6,641 bases of DNA from MKRK01 sp001896915 (GTDB lineage: Bacteria > Bacillota > Clostridia > Oscillospirales > Acutalibacteraceae), in NCBI GenBank assembly GCA_937973935.1, contig CALJJF010000140.1, forward strand, positions 1-6,641, given 5' to 3'. This document shows, in pieces, positions 6,137-6,641 of the stretch. The notes under the pieces are model-generated. The model was not told where the DNA came from, searched no databases, and saw only the letters and a program-made list of their open reading frames with translations. How positions within the stretch are numbered: position 1 is the first letter of the stretch; each line of letters begins with the position of its first letter. The position numbers and the translations under genes are program-made.

Positions 6137-6641
6137 CAGACATACACGATATGACCTTCGTCAAAATCCACCGGGATGCCCCAGGTAAAGGTGGTCCGGG
6201 AAACGCACAAATCCTCAAGACCCGGCTTGATGAAATTGTTGACCATTTCGTTCTTTCGGGAAACGGGCTGGATGAATTCCTCATGGGCATTGTAGTATTC
6301 CACAAGCCGGTCGGAATACTGGGAAAGACGGAAGAAGTAGGCTTCCTCTTCGGCTTTGATAACCTCCCTGTCACAGTCGGGACATTTGCCGTTTTTCAGC
6401 TGGCTTTCTGTCCAGAAGGATTCACAGGGGGTGCAGTATAATCCTTCGTATTTTCCCTTGTAAATATCTCCGCTGTCATACAGGGCCCGGAATATTTTTT
6501 TCACGGCATCCTTGTGGTATGCATCGGTGGTGCGAATAAACTGGTCGTTGGATATATTTAAGGTTGCCCAAAGTTCCTTGATGCCGGCAACGATTTCGTC
6601 CACATATTGCTGGGGCGTAACGTTCTTTTCCTTGGCTTTGT
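5992..6641 (-). CDS. metG: Methionyl-tRNA synthetase, middle part, 5' end outside window and frameshifted
   Basis: This frame enters from the right edge as ...KAKEKNVTPQQYVDEIV and carries the mid-part of the MetRS catalytic core: LNISNDQFIRTTDAYH, then a Cys4 zinc knuckle with CTPC and CPDC (cysteine codons at 6433-6435, 6424-6426, 6382-6384 and 6373-6375), SRKNEMVNNFIKPGLEDLCVSR and TTFTWGIPVDFDEGHIVYVW. It is true MetRS only as far as about 6136. From there to the stop at 5992 the reading (WMRCQTILPLW...) is out of frame and meaningless, while the true sequence continues in the neighbouring frame. The HIGH motif and N-terminus lie beyond the window. Four zinc cysteines and a continuous match on both sides suggest a working enzyme if the indel is an artefact. 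Confidence 0.92.
   Translation of the reverse strand, partial: KAKEKNVTPQQYVDEIVAGIKELWATLNISNDQFIRTTDAYHKDAVKKIFRALYDSGDIYKGKYEGLYCTPCESFWTESQLKNGKCPDCDREVIKAEEEAYFFRLSQYSDRLVEYYNAHEEFIQPVSRKNEMVNNFIKPGLEDLCVSRTTFTWGIPVDFDEGHIVYVWWMRCQTILPLWATEVRTTAGIRNTGRQTFIWWARKLSGSTPLSGRRC
6134..6138 (-). other. metG: Frameshift site in metG (one G missing)
   Basis: On the - strand the codons run GTC TGG TGG ATG CGC. MetRS proteins read V-W-V/I-D-A-L here, which needs GTC TGG GTG GAT GCG, that is one extra G after 6137/6136. No slippery heptamer or following stem-loop typical of programmed -1 frameshifting is visible. Confidence 0.88.

Noticed and set aside
6130..6140. Programmed -1 ribosomal frameshift in metG
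   Set aside because: No X-XXY-YYZ slippery sequence and no obvious downstream stem-loop or internal Shine-Dalgarno; MetRS is not known for recoding, so an indel in a G run is simpler.

Overview
The window looks like a piece of an anaerobic Firmicutes (Clostridia-type) chromosome. The evidence is a [NiFe]-hydrogenase maturation operon, a cluster in which metG is followed directly by tatD, a TatD-linked radical SAM protein of the kind seen in Clostridia, strong GGAGG-type ribosome binding sites and very tight gene packing. The genus cannot be named from the sequence. Essentially all of the DNA is coding, and there is no stretch over 300 bases without a gene. No RNA gene, CRISPR array or mobile element was seen.

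Left part (1 to about 2387, + strand): the 3' end of hypF, then complete hypC, hypD and hypE. They are joined with no gap or with overlaps (TAA|ATG, a 14-nt overlap and an ATGA overlap), as in a translationally coupled operon. HypF and HypE make the CN ligands of the [NiFe] active site, and HypC and HypD assemble the Fe(CN)2CO unit. The key residues are present: HypC Cys2, the HypD cysteines and the HypE C-terminal PRIC. Several secondary motifs of HypC and HypD differ from the textbook consensus. The operon start and the hydrogenase structural genes lie outside the window.

Centre (2388-2442): a short convergent intergenic region with one long stem-loop that serves as terminator for the hyp operon and probably for the opposing operon too.

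Right part (2443-6641, - strand, read right to left): metG (methionyl-tRNA synthetase, 5' end outside the window), tatD (metal-dependent DNase/hydrolase), a TatD-linked radical SAM protein, a YfbR-type HD-domain 5'-deoxynucleotidase and a glutamate-5-kinase-like amino-acid kinase. Spacings run from an 8-nt overlap to 18 nt, so this is one probable operon. TatD and YfbR could act in series on DNA ends and dNMPs. The roles of the radical SAM protein and the kinase are open.

The main anomaly is a one-base frameshift in metG at about 6136. The protein reads ...VYVW in one frame and continues DALSNYI... in another. One missing G in a G run explains it exactly, so a sequencing or assembly indel is the most likely cause. 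The encoded MetRS also ends after its anticodon-binding domain, without the C-terminal tRNA-binding domain found in many bacterial MetRSs.
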